Shown: piece by piece, positions 8,360 to 16,855 of the stretch
Layout of the letters: every line of letters begins with the position of its first letter
How positions within the stretch are numbered: position 1 is the first letter of the stretch
Assembly: GCA_035248685.1 (NCBI GenBank)
Contig: DATFHF010000027.1
Span: 62,001-126,000 of the forward strand
Length of the DNA stretch: 64,000 bases
Source: Jatrophihabitans_A sp035248685
GTDB lineage: Bacteria; Actinomycetota; Actinomycetes; Mycobacteriales; Jatrophihabitantaceae
Reading direction: 5' to 3'
Notes under the pieces: model-generated
Seen by the model: the letters and a program-made list of their open reading frames with translations, nothing else
Database searches by the model: none
What the model was told of the DNA's origin: nothing
Program-made: the position numbers and the translations under genes

Positions 8360-9157
8360 TTAGGCCAGATGCTGCCGTTGCCGTTCATGTAGGGCGGGCA
8401 GGAAATCCTTGCCGTACGCCCGTGGGTCGAGCCGTGGGTCGTCAACGATATCGGCGCCACGCAATGCCTGTACGTACGCCCGATCCTCGGTGATCCGTGC
8501 GGATAACTGATCAGCTCCACCGACGGAACCATGGCCGGGAATGACGATATCGACGTCGCCGGTCACCTGCTCGAGCAGCTGGAGCGCAGCGAGGTAGTCC
8601 TGGATCGGGTCGGTGGCATTCAGGTTGAGCATCGGAATCAAAATGTCGGAGAGCATGTCGCCGGCGACCAGGACTCGGTGCTCCTCAATCAACAGCGCAG
8701 CATGGCCTGGAGCGTGCGCTTGATGTTCGATGATCCGGACCTGCGGGCCGTCCCAAGGTATCCGGGTTGTCTCAGCAGGTAGGCCGGTAACGAGGCCGAG
8801 CAGGTCGAGCGGTACCTGCTCGACGATGTCCGGAGGTATCAGCGTGGGGATGAAGTCCTTCCACTGCGGGTCCGATAGCCGAGCCTGGATAGCGGCGGCG
8901 CAGTGGGCCGTCCCGTATCGAGGCGGCTGCCCCAGGTCGGCGTGCCAGAGCAGGTGATCCCAATGCGGATGCGTCGAGAACGCAGCGATAATCGGCTGAC
9001 CCAACTCGTGCAGGTCATTCGCGATGGCGACCATTTCGGAGTCGAATATCCCGGCGTCAATGAGCAACACGCCGGCTTGGCCTTGGACGACAACGGCATT
9101 GCTCATCATGAACTCGCTCTGGTGGATTAGCACACCGTCCGCGACCTGCTTCAGCAA
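8360..9157 (-). CDS. metallo-beta-lactamase-fold hydrolase
   Basis: MBL-superfamily enzyme of about 265 residues. The metal-binding motif THPHWDH (HxHxDH) is present, followed by APGHAALLI, VLVAGDMLSD and IPGHGSV, the usual later ligands. The best start is a TTG at 9157 with AAAGGAG seven bases upstream. An upstream ATG would run into the tRNA terminator and is less likely. Substrate unknown: the family covers lactonases, glyoxalase II-like thioesterases and others. Transcribed alone, downstream of tRNA-Ala. Confidence 0.85.
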   Translation of the reverse strand: MLKQVADGVLIHQSEFMMSNAVVVQGQAGVLLIDAGIFDSEMVAIANDLHELGQPIIAAFSTHPHWDHLLWHADLGQPPRYGTAHCAAAIQARLSDPQWKDFIPTLIPPDIVEQVPLDLLGLVTGLPAETTRIPWDGPQVRIIEHQAHAPGHAALLIEEHRVLVAGDMLSDILIPMLNLNATDPIQDYLAALQLLEQVTGDVDIVIPGHGSVGGADQLSARITEDRAYVQALRGADIVDDPRLDPRAYGKDFLPALHERQRQHLA

Positions 9158-9196
9158 CGAGTGGCTCCTTTTAGCTCGAATCCACGCCCTCAGCAC

Positions 9197-9219
9197 AAAA
9201 AAGAGCCCGATTGGGCTCT
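9197..9219 (-). terminator. intrinsic terminator of tRNA-Ala
   Basis: On the minus strand AGAGCCC, loop AATC, GGGCTCT, followed by a run of six T. It is a classic T-tract terminator about 30 nt after the tRNA 3' end, unusual in being so canonical for high-GC DNA. Confidence 0.85.
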
Positions 9220-9247
9220 CGATTGTTTCGAACATGTGTTCTATTTG

Positions 9248-9321
9248 TGGAGCTGAGGGGATTTGAACCCCTGACCCCCTCGATGCGAACGAGGTGCGCT
9301 ACCAGACTGCGCCACAGCCCC
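9248..9321 (-). tRNA. tRNA-Ala (anticodon CGC)
   Basis: A full cloverleaf can be drawn: acceptor GGGGCTG with CAGCTCC, including the G3-U70 pair that is the identity element of tRNA-Ala; anticodon loop TTCGCAT in a CCTCG/CGAGG stem; T-arm GGGGTTCAAATCCCC; discriminator A. The 3' CCA is not encoded. Confidence 0.95.
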
Positions 9322-9404
9322 TTGACCGTGCCAAAGGCTACCAGCCGACCGGAACGCCCCAAGCACTCGGCCGGTGGTTGAGCACGCTGGGACAGCGCGC
9401 CGGC

Positions 9405-10142
9405 TCAGACCGCGCGACGCATCGCTCGCTCGTCGAACTCCTCCTCCAGATACAGCCCGGTCAGGTCAATGGTGTCGGCCAGGCCGCGCAGTTCTAGGTC
9501 CTCGTCGTCGATGCGCACCGCCAGATCACCGCCGGTTTGGAACGCATGTTCGGCCGTGGCGTCATAGCCGTGATTGCGGCGCAGGCCCGATCGCTGTTGC
9601 CGAGTCTCCCGCCGTTCCCGGTCTCGCAGCGCTTGATTTCGTAGGAACAGCAGGTACCCGCCGAGCGACGCCGTGAACAGCAGGGTGAACAGCCACGCCA
9701 TCGTCGAGCTCGCGGCGAGCACCCACAGCAGCCCGAGCACCGTGCCGGCTGACAGTATGGTCAGCGATCGGCGGCGGCGGCTCATCATCTGACGCCGGGC
9801 GCGGGACAGGTCGGCCTTCGCGACCCGGTCTGGATACATAAGTGCCTCCATGGCAGCGGGCACCGGACGGCGCGCGGTGATGGCGCGGGCGGCGCCGCCG
9901 GGGACAAAGACTTGGGCATGCTTCGAGACCTGCGGTGTCACGCGGACATCCAGGTCAGGCGGTGGCGCCGGACGTACCAGCGAGCTCAGCGACCGGCCGG
10001 TCGACAACGCCCGCATGGCAGAACCGAATCGGGCGGCCGACCGCTCACCGGCTCGGTCGTCCTTGCGCTTGACAATCATGGGGACGACGACGATCAACCA
10101 GAGGACGGCGAGCACTAGCACCGTCATCATCGGCGAAATCAT
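9405..10142 (-). CDS. glpR: GlpR-like membrane protein (receptor of the divisome gephyrin-like Glp)
   Basis: About 245 residues. It has an N-terminal membrane helix (TVLVLAVLWLIVVVPMIV), a cytoplasmic linker with Arg-rich segments, two more hydrophobic segments in the middle (LTILSAGTVLGLLWVLAASSTMAWLF and a following one), and an acidic C-terminal tail. Position and topology match the GlpR family described in Corynebacterium, which recruits the MoeA-like protein Glp to the FtsZ/divisome. The Glp gene lies one gene away here (10936-12234), which supports the assignment. The start chosen is the ATG at 10142 with GGAG six bases upstream. Another ATG lies at 10148. Confidence 0.7.
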   Translation of the reverse strand: MISPMMTVLVLAVLWLIVVVPMIVKRKDDRAGERSAARFGSAMRALSTGRSLSSLVRPAPPPDLDVRVTPQVSKHAQVFVPGGAARAITARRPVPAAMEALMYPDRVAKADLSRARRQMMSRRRRSLTILSAGTVLGLLWVLAASSTMAWLFTLLFTASLGGYLLFLRNQALRDRERRETRQQRSGLRRNHGYDATAEHAFQTGGDLAVRIDDEDLELRGLADTIDLTGLYLEEEFDERAMRRAV

Positions 10143-10310
10143 CAGCATCTCCAGTCACACCTGTCACATTGCTCTCGATACGCTAGGTGGCAATGCGGGC
10201 AGCGCGGTGCAGGCGCGCCGAGTATCAACATCAACTATGGCTTGAGGTGTTGCTCCGGAAAGGGGCCGGGCGCGCGGCTCGGCCGGGTGTCCGCTCCGCC
10301 GAGCGCTGAT

Positions 10311-10934
10311 TCAGCCGGGTGGCACCGGCAATGCCGCAAGCCGCGACAGCACCGGGGCATTGAGGATTTCCTCGATAGTGATGGCGAAGGTCAGGTGATC
10401 GCGCCAACCGCCGTCGATATCGAGGAACCGTTCGTGATATCCCTCGCGTCGAAGGTTGAGCTTCTCCACCACCCGGATGCTGGCGTGGTTTTCCGGCCGG
10501 ATGTTGACCTCCACCCGGTGCAGCCGTACCTGGGTCAGGCAATGATCGATCAGCAGCGCCAGCGCGGTAGGAGTGATCCCGCGACCGGCCACCGAAGAGT
10601 CGATCCAGTAGCCGATGCTGCACGAGCGCAACGCTCCCCTGATCACATTGGAGGCGCTCATCTGCCCGACCAGCCGGTCACCGTAGATCACCACGAACGG
10701 CAACATGGCACCGATCCGGGCAGCCGATTTCATCCGGGACAGGCCACGACGGAATTCACTGGGGGTATTGCGCTGACGCCAACTCTGGCTGGAGGTCGGT
10801 TCCCACGGAATCAGCCACTCGGCGTTGCGTAATCTGCTGCTGCTCCAGGCGCCGGCGTCCGAACGCTTCGGTGGTCGCAGGGTGACCGGCCCAGCGCTCA
10901 ACACGGCCGGCCAACCCGGATGGAGGTCGGACAT
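10311..10934 (-). CDS. rimJ: GNAT N-acetyltransferase, RimJ-like
   Basis: GNAT-fold acetyltransferase of about 207 residues of the ribosomal-protein-alanine acetyltransferase type. Motifs: LRPPKRSDAGAW near the start, IGYWIDSSVAGRGITPTAL (acetyl-CoA binding region), HRVEVNIRPENHASIRVVEKLNLRREGY. It follows the Glp gene by one base, in the conserved order galU-glp-rimJ-glpR, so all four are probably co-transcribed. The acceptor protein cannot be read from sequence. Confidence 0.85.
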   Translation of the reverse strand: MSDLHPGWPAVLSAGPVTLRPPKRSDAGAWSSSRLRNAEWLIPWEPTSSQSWRQRNTPSEFRRGLSRMKSAARIGAMLPFVVIYGDRLVGQMSASNVIRGALRSCSIGYWIDSSVAGRGITPTALALLIDHCLTQVRLHRVEVNIRPENHASIRVVEKLNLRREGYHERFLDIDGGWRDHLTFAITIEEILNAPVLSRLAALPVPPG

Positions 10935-10935
10935 G

Positions 10936-12234
10936 TCAGCGCTGGGCGAGCATCAACGGCTGCACCGTCACCCGCGACCCCGGCACCACCTCGGTCACAT
11001 CTTCCTCAATGATCACCAGGCAATTGGAAGCCGCCAGCGCTGCCACCAGGTGCGAGCCCCGGCCGCCGACCAACGACACCGAGTACCTGCCGTCCGGTTC
11101 CCGATGCAGCAAGCCGCGCCGGAATTCCCGGCTACCTTCGCGGCTTTCCATCCGCTCCAACGCAATGGCTTGGATGTTTTGCCGATGCACATTGCGCTTG
11201 CCGAGCAACTTGCGGATCGCCGGACGCACGAACACCTCGAAGGAAACCAGCGCCGCCACCGGGTTTCCGGACAGGCAGAAGATCGGCGTCCGATCCCGGC
11301 CGAGGGTGCCGAAGCCGTGGGTGGAGCCCGGTTGCATCGCGATCGAGGTGAATTCGACCGACCCGAGCTGCGTCAGCGTGTCCTTGACGATGTCGGATGC
11401 CCCGCTACCCAGACCGCCGGTCGTAACAATGAGATCGGACCGCGATAGCTGGGAGTCCAACAGATCCAACAGCCGGGCATGGTCATCAGGCACGATGCCT
11501 ACCCGGTAGGCATCGGCGCCGGCGTCGCGAGCGGCCGCGGCCAGCAGGTAGGAGTTGCAGTCGGTCACCTCCCCGAAGCCCGGCCGCTTGCCGACCTCGA
11601 CCAACTCGGAGCCGGTGGAGATGACGACCACCCTCGGCCGCGGTTGCGCCACGACCCGGTCGTGCCCGACAGCGGCCAGCAATGCCAGCTGCTGCGGTCC
11701 GAGCGTCGCACCGGCACCGAGTGCCAATGCCCCGGCGGCCAGATCCTCCCCGGCCCGGCGCAGGCAGTCGCCGGTGCGCGCCGAACGCCGGATTGCGACC
11801 CGGGCCAACCCACCGTCGGTTTCCTCCAGCGGAATCACCGCATCGGCACCTGGTGGAACCGGCGCTCCGGTCACGATCCGCATGCACAGCCCCGGGCCCA
11901 TGCCCGCCGCCGACCGCTGGCCCGCCATGACATCCCCGACCACCGGCAGGACGATCGGATTGTCGGCGGATGCCTCCGTCAGATCGACGGCACGGACCGC
12001 ATAACCATCCACGGCCGAGCTGTCGAAGCCCGGCAGCGGAGCGTCGGCAAACACCTGTTCGGCCAGCAGCAGGCCCTGCGCGTCCAGCAGTGCAAGCTCG
12101 ATCGGATCGACCGAACCAATCGCCTCCAGGACCCGGCTGAGCTGCTCGGCTACCGTGCGCAGCGGTAGCTGTGGCCCGGCCGCTCCGCCGACATCAGGAA
12201 CGACGTCGGTCGGCGAGTCGCTGTTGTCGGTCAC
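10936..12234 (-). CDS. glp: MoeA/gephyrin-like protein (Glp)
   Basis: About 432 residues with the full MoeA architecture: FDSSAVDGYAVRA, VIPLEETDG, then the MPT-binding domain with VVISTGSELVEVG and TTGGLGSGASDIVKD, and LSGNPVAALVSFEVF, ending with the C-terminal barrel. In many actinobacteria the copy in the galU-rimJ block is not the dedicated molybdopterin molybdenumtransferase but the division-linked Glp. The nearby GlpR-like gene favours that reading. The window also holds moaC, moaD, moaE and mog, so a role in cofactor synthesis cannot be excluded. Confidence 0.85.
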   Translation of the reverse strand: MTDNSDSPTDVVPDVGGAAGPQLPLRTVAEQLSRVLEAIGSVDPIELALLDAQGLLLAEQVFADAPLPGFDSSAVDGYAVRAVDLTEASADNPIVLPVVGDVMAGQRSAAGMGPGLCMRIVTGAPVPPGADAVIPLEETDGGLARVAIRRSARTGDCLRRAGEDLAAGALALGAGATLGPQQLALLAAVGHDRVVAQPRPRVVVISTGSELVEVGKRPGFGEVTDCNSYLLAAAARDAGADAYRVGIVPDDHARLLDLLDSQLSRSDLIVTTGGLGSGASDIVKDTLTQLGSVEFTSIAMQPGSTHGFGTLGRDRTPIFCLSGNPVAALVSFEVFVRPAIRKLLGKRNVHRQNIQAIALERMESREGSREFRRGLLHREPDGRYSVSLVGGRGSHLVAALAASNCLVIIEEDVTEVVPGSRVTVQPLMLAQR

Positions 12235-12256
12235 AGGCCTGCGCTCCTAAATTCTG

Positions 12257-13228
12257 TCAACCGGACTTCTCGGTCACCCCAGCCGGCAGCTCGGCCACGA
12301 ATTCCCTCAACCATCGGCTGAAATCCTGGCCCAACTCGGGATGTTCGCACGCCAGCCGCACCACCGCACGCAGGTAGTCCTGACGATCGCCTGTGTCGTA
12401 GCGGCGTCCGGCGAAGACCACACCATGGATCGGCACGCCGTCCTCACCGAGCGTGCGCATGCCATCGGTCAGCTCCAGCTCTCCCCGGTTGCCCGGCTTG
12501 GTCCGGCGCAGTGCATCGAAGATTCCGGCCGGCAGCACGTAGCGACCGATCACCGCCAGGTTGGACAGCGCCTCCTCCGGTTTCGGCTTCTCGATCAGGG
12601 TCTGCACCTCGATAACCCCATCGATCACCTCCCCGGCCGGTTTGATGCTTCCGTACATCGAGATCTGCGCTCCGGCCACCTCGATCAGGCCGACCACGAT
12701 CCCTCCGGTATCGGCCTGCACATCGAGCATCCGATCCAGTAGGACGTCCCGCTCGTCGATCAGGTCGTCACCGAGCAGTACCGCGAACGGTTCGTCGCCG
12801 ACGAAGGCTTCGGCATAGGAAACCGCATCGCCCAAACCCCGGGCCACCTCCTGGCGTACGAAGTGCACCCTGGCCAACTCGCTGGATCGTTGCACCCGGG
12901 CCAATCGTCCGTCGTCGCCCTTGTCCCTGAGCGCCTGCTCCACCGCCGGCGCGGCGTCGAAGTGGTCTTCGATGGCGCCTTTGCCCCGGCCGGTCACCAC
13001 TAGCACGTCCGGCAGGCCGACCCGGGCCGCCTCGGCCACGATGTACTCCAGCGCCGGCGTATCAACCACCGGCAGCAACTCCTTCGGGACCGCCTTGGTT
13101 GCCGGCAGAAACCTGGTGCCGAGTCCAGCCGCCGGGATCACCGCCTTGCGGGCCCGTCGGCCGGTTGGCCGGCTTGCCGACTGGTTCGTGGGCGCGGCTG
13201 GGGGGTCGGCAGGCTCGACGAACGTCAT
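12257..13228 (-). CDS. galU: UTP--glucose-1-phosphate uridylyltransferase
   Basis: Makes UDP-glucose from UTP and glucose-1-phosphate for cell-wall and glycan synthesis. Seen: the nucleotide-binding signature KAVIPAAGLGTRFLPATKAVPKELLPV, then FAVLLGDDLIDE and GYDTGDRQDYLRAVV-type C-terminal motifs (here RRYDTGDRQDYLRAV). It is 323 residues, normal for the family, with a disordered N-terminal extension. A TAGTCT box six bases before the ATG suggests a leaderless transcript. It heads the galU-glp-rimJ-glpR cluster. Confidence 0.95.
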   Translation of the reverse strand: MTFVEPADPPAAPTNQSASRPTGRRARKAVIPAAGLGTRFLPATKAVPKELLPVVDTPALEYIVAEAARVGLPDVLVVTGRGKGAIEDHFDAAPAVEQALRDKGDDGRLARVQRSSELARVHFVRQEVARGLGDAVSYAEAFVGDEPFAVLLGDDLIDERDVLLDRMLDVQADTGGIVVGLIEVAGAQISMYGSIKPAGEVIDGVIEVQTLIEKPKPEEALSNLAVIGRYVLPAGIFDALRRTKPGNRGELELTDGMRTLGEDGVPIHGVVFAGRRYDTGDRQDYLRAVVRLACEHPELGQDFSRWLREFVAELPAGVTEKSG

Positions 13229-13245
13229 AACGCGAGACTAGTCAG

Positions 13246-13827
13246 GTGACCGACAAGCCCGGCATGCGCTCGCGCATCCAAGCCGCGCGCACCGCCATGC
13301 CCAATGACGAGCGGGAGGCCGCCCGGCTGGCGATCCGTGACCATGTGCTGTCCTATTGCGCGAGCGAACTCGCTTCCGATGCTTGGGTAGCCGGCTACCA
13401 ACCGACCCGCACCGAGCCTGGATCCGTCGAATTGCTGGCCGCCCTGGCCGATCGGGGCCATCGGGTGCTGGTGCCGCTGACCCTGCCCGACCGTGACCTG
13501 GATTGGACAGCCTGGGACGAACCGAGCAGCCGGTCCGCACAACCGGCCGCCCAACCATTGGGCATGGCTGCCATCGCCCGCGTCGCGCTGATCCTGGTGC
13601 CCGCCTATGCCGTGGACCGGTCGGGCCACCGGCTGGGACGCGGCGGCGGTTCGTACGACCGCGCACTGGCCAGGGTGCGACCTGGCACGCCGGTCGCCGC
13701 GCTGCTCTTCGCCGAGGAACTGGTCGAGACGGTGCCGGTCGACGAGTGGGATTTGCCGGTGACCGCGGCGGTTACCCCGGCCGGCTGGATCCAGCTCACT
13801 CCGACTGGACTCCGGAACAGTGGATGA
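13246..13827 (+). CDS. 5-formyltetrahydrofolate cyclo-ligase
   Basis: Folate salvage enzyme converting 5-formyl-THF to 5,10-methenyl-THF with ATP. The diagnostic GRGGGSYDRAL motif is at about residue 128, followed by the PVDEWDLPVTAAVTP end. 193 residues, as expected. GTG start, divergent from galU with an 18-nt gap, so the two promoters overlap. Confidence 0.92.
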   Translation: MTDKPGMRSRIQAARTAMPNDEREAARLAIRDHVLSYCASELASDAWVAGYQPTRTEPGSVELLAALADRGHRVLVPLTLPDRDLDWTAWDEPSSRSAQPAAQPLGMAAIARVALILVPAYAVDRSGHRLGRGGGSYDRALARVRPGTPVAALLFAEELVETVPVDEWDLPVTAAVTPAGWIQLTPTGLRNSG

Positions 13828-13899
13828 CGCACCATTGTTAGCAGTCGTACGGGTCGAGTGCTAATAGGCCCGGCTGAACTGCGCGAATCGAGGTCATGG

Positions 13900-14277
13900 A
13901 TGCCCACCTATCAGTACGCCTGCACCAACGACGATTGCGGTCTGCGCTTCGAACGGGTCCAGGCGTTCACCGATGACCCGATCTCGTCCTGCCCGGACTG
14001 CACGCAACGGGTGCGCAAGGTGTACGGGTCGGTGGGCGTGGTGTTCAAGGGCTCCGGTTTCTATCGAAACGACAGCCGTAACACCAAAGCGGATTCGACC
14101 GCGCCGTCGGGTTCCTCGTCATCGGATGCCGCCTCGGATAGTTCGACCAAGCCGGCCGCAGCAAGCAACGGCAGTTCGGGCAGCGGCGCGCCGGACAAGC
14201 CCGTCTCGTCCGGTAGCAATGGCGCAGCCGTCGCGAAGTCGTCCGATCGTAAGGCGAGCGCGCCGGTCGCCGGCTGA
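13900..14277 (+). CDS. FmdB-family zinc-ribbon protein
   Basis: About 125 residues. The N-terminal 60 residues form the FmdB/putative regulatory zinc ribbon: MPTYQYACTNDDCGLRFE, then SCPDCTQRVRKVYGSVGVVFKGSGFYRND. A Ser/Ala-rich disordered tail follows. The start is the ATG before PTYQY, preceded by GAGGT. It commonly neighbours 5-formyl-THF cyclo-ligase and mscL in actinobacteria. Function not firmly established. Confidence 0.85.
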   Translation: MPTYQYACTNDDCGLRFERVQAFTDDPISSCPDCTQRVRKVYGSVGVVFKGSGFYRNDSRNTKADSTAPSGSSSSDAASDSSTKPAAASNGSSGSGAPDKPVSSGSNGAAVAKSSDRKASAPVAG

Positions 14278-14398
14278 CCTCTTCATGAGCTGTGGATGAC
14301 GCTCCAGTTATCGGTGATATGCGGGTTGACGGACCCACGGCCCCCGGGCTGACCGGCCGGACGTTGCCCAGCCGGTCAGCTCATCGGGCCGTTGATGC

Positions 14399-14710
14399 CT
14401 ACCAGCTCCGTTGTCGGGTCACGTCGCGTAGCACCTCCTCAGCCTGCCCAGCGGCCACCAGCAGGACGGCGGCGAGCTGCCGGGCGGTGCCGGAGGCCAT
14501 GAGGACGACAGACGTTCCGCTGACCATCCGGACCAGCAGCGGCGCGGCCAGGTTCGACCACGACACCGCGATGTCCACGGTGATGGGGACTGCCTTGCCG
14601 GGTTCGTCGTTGGCGACGGCTGCCCGTGCGACTGGACGGGACACGCAGAAGAGCCCGTGTCCGCGCTGGGCCGGGTCGATGGTGCACCACGGTGCGTGCT
14701 GACGGGGCAT
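14399..14710 (-). CDS. hypothetical protein, about 103 aa
   Basis: Small soluble protein containing a CTIDPAQRGHGLFC segment (two Cys and a His, possibly metal-binding) followed by a predicted beta-rich region and an Ala/Leu-rich helical end. Its start overlaps the stop of the upstream 177-aa gene (TGATG), so they form an operon. I do not recognise the family with certainty. Proteins of this look are common near integrative elements in actinomycetes. Confidence 0.6.
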   Translation of the reverse strand: MPRQHAPWCTIDPAQRGHGLFCVSRPVARAAVANDEPGKAVPITVDIAVSWSNLAAPLLVRMVSGTSVVLMASGTARQLAAVLLVAAGQAEEVLRDVTRQRSW

Positions 14711-15243
14711 CACCGGCCCGTCTGCCGAACGTGCCGGGGCGGTCGCCAGCCGTCCCAGACATCGGCGGTCTGGCCGAGGTGGGCGGCGAGGTTGCGAATC
14801 GAGCTAGCGGCGATGCTGCACCGGAACGGGTCGGCGGTGCCAGCCTCGAAGGGGTAGAACTCCAACGCGAGCCGGACGTCCAGGTCGGCCAGATCGGCCA
14901 CTGCGTAGCGCGGACGGCCAAACAGGAACGGCTTGGCGAGGTAGGCGCTGAGGTAGCCGGGCGGTCCGTTCAGCCCGGCCCGCGCGTCCTCGAACCAACC
15001 GGGCCACGCACCGCCGTAGGAGCGGCACTCAGTCCAGTGGTGGTCCGGGTTGGGGTAGTCGTCGTGCTGGAACTGCGGATGAAACTGACGGTCCCCGCAC
15101 CAGGGCTGGCCTTCGTCGTGGACGTACAGCACGCTGTCCGGTCCGGCTGGTCGCCAAGGGCGTTCGTGGGACGGCCGCCAGTTGGCCGGTGTGTCGCCGG
15201 GCTCGGACGGTCCCGAGCCGTTGACACGGTTATCGTTCGACAT
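14710..15243 (-). CDS. hypothetical protein, about 177 aa
   Basis: Soluble, Pro/Trp-rich protein. ATG start at MSNDNRVNGS, with a disordered first 30 residues. No membrane segment or known catalytic motif is visible. It is translationally coupled to the downstream 103-aa gene. It starts the left part of the accessory island. Function unknown. Confidence 0.6.
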   Translation of the reverse strand: MSNDNRVNGSGPSEPGDTPANWRPSHERPWRPAGPDSVLYVHDEGQPWCGDRQFHPQFQHDDYPNPDHHWTECRSYGGAWPGWFEDARAGLNGPPGYLSAYLAKPFLFGRPRYAVADLADLDVRLALEFYPFEAGTADPFRCSIAASSIRNLAAHLGQTADVWDGWRPPRHVRQTGR

Positions 15244-15589
15244 TGGGTCGTGCTCCTATCGAGAGTAGGTGTGCGATCAAGGCTCTGGTCGGTGTTGACG
15301 CACCGGCCGGAGCCGCCTAGCTCTGGTTCCTCCTTCCTTCCATTGCTTGCGCGCGAGGCTAGACAGCCCGTACGACAGTTCCGGGCGGATGCCCTGGACA
15401 TCTTCCGTAGAATGGTGGACCGGACGGGGATCGGACCCGCTAGGGACGCGTCCAACAGCATCTTGGCAACCATGCCCCGGCCCGTACGAAGACCGATCCG
15501 GCGAAGTGACAGCTTCATACCGGATCGGTCAACGCTTGGCCCCCGCCGCTCTCCTGTCAGAGCGCTGGCGGCGGGGGCTCAGCCCCTCC
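15244..15589. other. intergenic region in accessory island
   Basis: No supported gene. It contains the promoter side of the 177-aa gene and, at its right end, an imperfect GC-rich hairpin after the DUF5343-like gene. Confidence 0.4.
15540..15577 (-). terminator. GC-rich hairpin after the DUF5343-like gene
   Basis: CCCCCGC and CGCTCT (15540-15552) pair with AGAGCG (15559-15564) and GCGGGGG (about 15571-15577), with a bulge on the right arm. It sits 13 nt beyond the stop codon of the minus-strand gene. Confidence 0.5.
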
Positions 15590-16318
15590 TCATGACGACA
15601 CCGCCCCGTAGCCCTTGAGCTTGTCCACCAGGTCGATGACGAAGGTCCGGTCATCGGTGGTGAGGTCGAAGAGGTTGACGCTGACCGAGACGGTCACCTT
15701 GCCGCCCGAGGTCAGGTCCACCGTGTATTGGTCACCCGTGGTGTTCTGCTGCACGGGAGGTGTCTCCTGCTTCTCGCCGTTCGATCCGTCCGGTGTCGGC
15801 TTTCGGCGCGGGCCGCTGTTCCGCTTTGCTTTCGGCGCACCGGGTGCACCGGAGCCGCTTCGGGTCTGCGGAAAGTGGGGACTGACGTGCAACCCAGCCA
15901 CCCGAAGGGCGTGCAGGAAGAACGTCACGCACTTCCGCCGGGTTTCGGCTGCCGTCAAGCCATAGTCGTCTTTGAAGACCTCGTTCAAGGCGTTCTCGGT
16001 GGCGTTGGCCTCGGACACCGCGACGGCGCGCGGGTAGAACTCCCGGACTATCTCAGCAAGGATCGGCTTACGGGTCTCTTCGTCAACCGCGACCAACTGC
16101 TTGAGTCGAGAGTCGTCCTGGACGTGGCCGCCGGGCTCCATCAGATTGAAGGTGATCAGCGCGGCGGTCAGGTTGGCCTGATCGGTACCGGACTTGCTGC
16201 CCATGATGGAACGGTCGATGTCGGGCGGTAACGGCTTGCTGGCAAGCTCAGCGATGTAATTCCAGAAGGTCTGGAACGACATGTACGGCGGCTTGAAACT
16301 GTCCTGCTTCGGCTCCAT
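15590..16318 (-). CDS. DUF5343-like protein
   Basis: About 242 residues. The N-terminal 140 residues (PPYMSFQTFWNYIAELASKPLPPDIDRSIMG, TAALITFNLME, CVTFFLHALRVAGLHVSPHF) match the look of DUF5343, a domain from mobile elements and phage-defence or restriction neighbourhoods. A charged linker and a C-terminal segment (KVTVSVSVNLFDLTTDDRTFVIDLVDKLKGY) follow. I start it at MEPKQDS, preceded by GGAAGGAGAT. Its promoter region carries an inverted repeat and three direct repeats, so it is probably tightly regulated. Molecular role unknown. Confidence 0.6.
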   Translation of the reverse strand: MEPKQDSFKPPYMSFQTFWNYIAELASKPLPPDIDRSIMGSKSGTDQANLTAALITFNLMEPGGHVQDDSRLKQLVAVDEETRKPILAEIVREFYPRAVAVSEANATENALNEVFKDDYGLTAAETRRKCVTFFLHALRVAGLHVSPHFPQTRSGSGAPGAPKAKRNSGPRRKPTPDGSNGEKQETPPVQQNTTGDQYTVDLTSGGKVTVSVSVNLFDLTTDDRTFVIDLVDKLKGYGAVSS

Positions 16319-16333
16319 AGCCGATCTCCTTCC

Positions 16334-16350
16334 GGAACGGTGATCGTTCC
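16334..16350. repeat. inverted repeat GGAACG-5-CGTTCC in the divergent promoter
   Basis: A perfect 6-bp inverted repeat (16334-16339 and 16345-16350) 16 nt in front of the DUF5343-like start codon. A likely operator or part of the transcript leader. Confidence 0.5.
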
Positions 16351-16385
16351 TGCCATAGAGTCTGCCATAAGCTCTGCCACAAGAT
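16350..16385. repeat. three tandem 12-nt direct repeats
   Basis: CTGCCATAGAGT, CTGCCATAAGCT and CTGCCACAAGAT follow each other without gaps. A fourth, inverted and imperfect copy (CTGTGGCAAG) lies at about 16401-16410. They sit between the divergent DUF5343-like and 70-aa genes. The spacing of 12 nt is close to one helical turn, as for cooperative regulator binding or iterons. Confidence 0.6.
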
Positions 16386-16425
16386 TTTTCTTCCGAATGA
16401 CTGTGGCAAGTGTCAGGGTGGAGGT

Positions 16426-16638
16426 ATGGCGATCGAGCGCGGGCACCGAGTACGAGCAACTACGGCGGGCGGCGACCAAGTGGTGATGGTGGCGCTCGGA
16501 GCACCACACCAAGGGGCGGACTTCCAGGTGGTATGGGTCGCCACCGAAGCCGAGTGGGAACGTGCGCAGCGCGACGGCGACGAACCGGACGGCCTGCCCT
16601 GGCCGGTCACCGCCATCGAAGAGGCCGCCCCCGCGTGA
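16426..16638 (+). CDS. small hypothetical protein, 70 aa
   Basis: ATG with a GGAGG ribosome-binding site directly upstream. The sequence (RATTAGGDQVVMVALG, then VVWVATEAEWERAQRDGDEPDGLPWP) looks like a compact beta-alpha domain of the kind common in actinomycete mobile elements. Its stop overlaps the next small gene (GTGA). Function unknown. Confidence 0.6.
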   Translation: MAIERGHRVRATTAGGDQVVMVALGAPHQGADFQVVWVATEAEWERAQRDGDEPDGLPWPVTAIEEAAPA

Positions 16639-16817
16639 CTCCCCAGGAACCGACCGACGACGACGCGATCGACCCCAAGGAGTTCCTGCGCGCCCTGCTG
16701 CGCATCTCACCCGAGGACGCGAAGACAGTCCGAGAGAGGTCGCCAGCACCAGGAAAGCCGGAGGGCCAGGAAGGGCCGTCACACGACTATGGCGAGGACG
16801 AAGCCGACCCGTCCTAA
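16635..16817 (+). CDS. small hypothetical protein, 60 aa
   Basis: Translationally coupled to the preceding gene by a GTGA overlap. Acidic protein with a helical core (DPKEFLRALLRISPEDAKTVRE) and a disordered tail. No family recognised. Coupling and codon usage make it likely to be real. Confidence 0.5.
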   Translation: MTPQEPTDDDAIDPKEFLRALLRISPEDAKTVRERSPAPGKPEGQEGPSHDYGEDEADPS

Positions 16818-16855
16818 CTCCGAAAACTGTCAGTGGTCAGGTAGAGAATCGTCCT

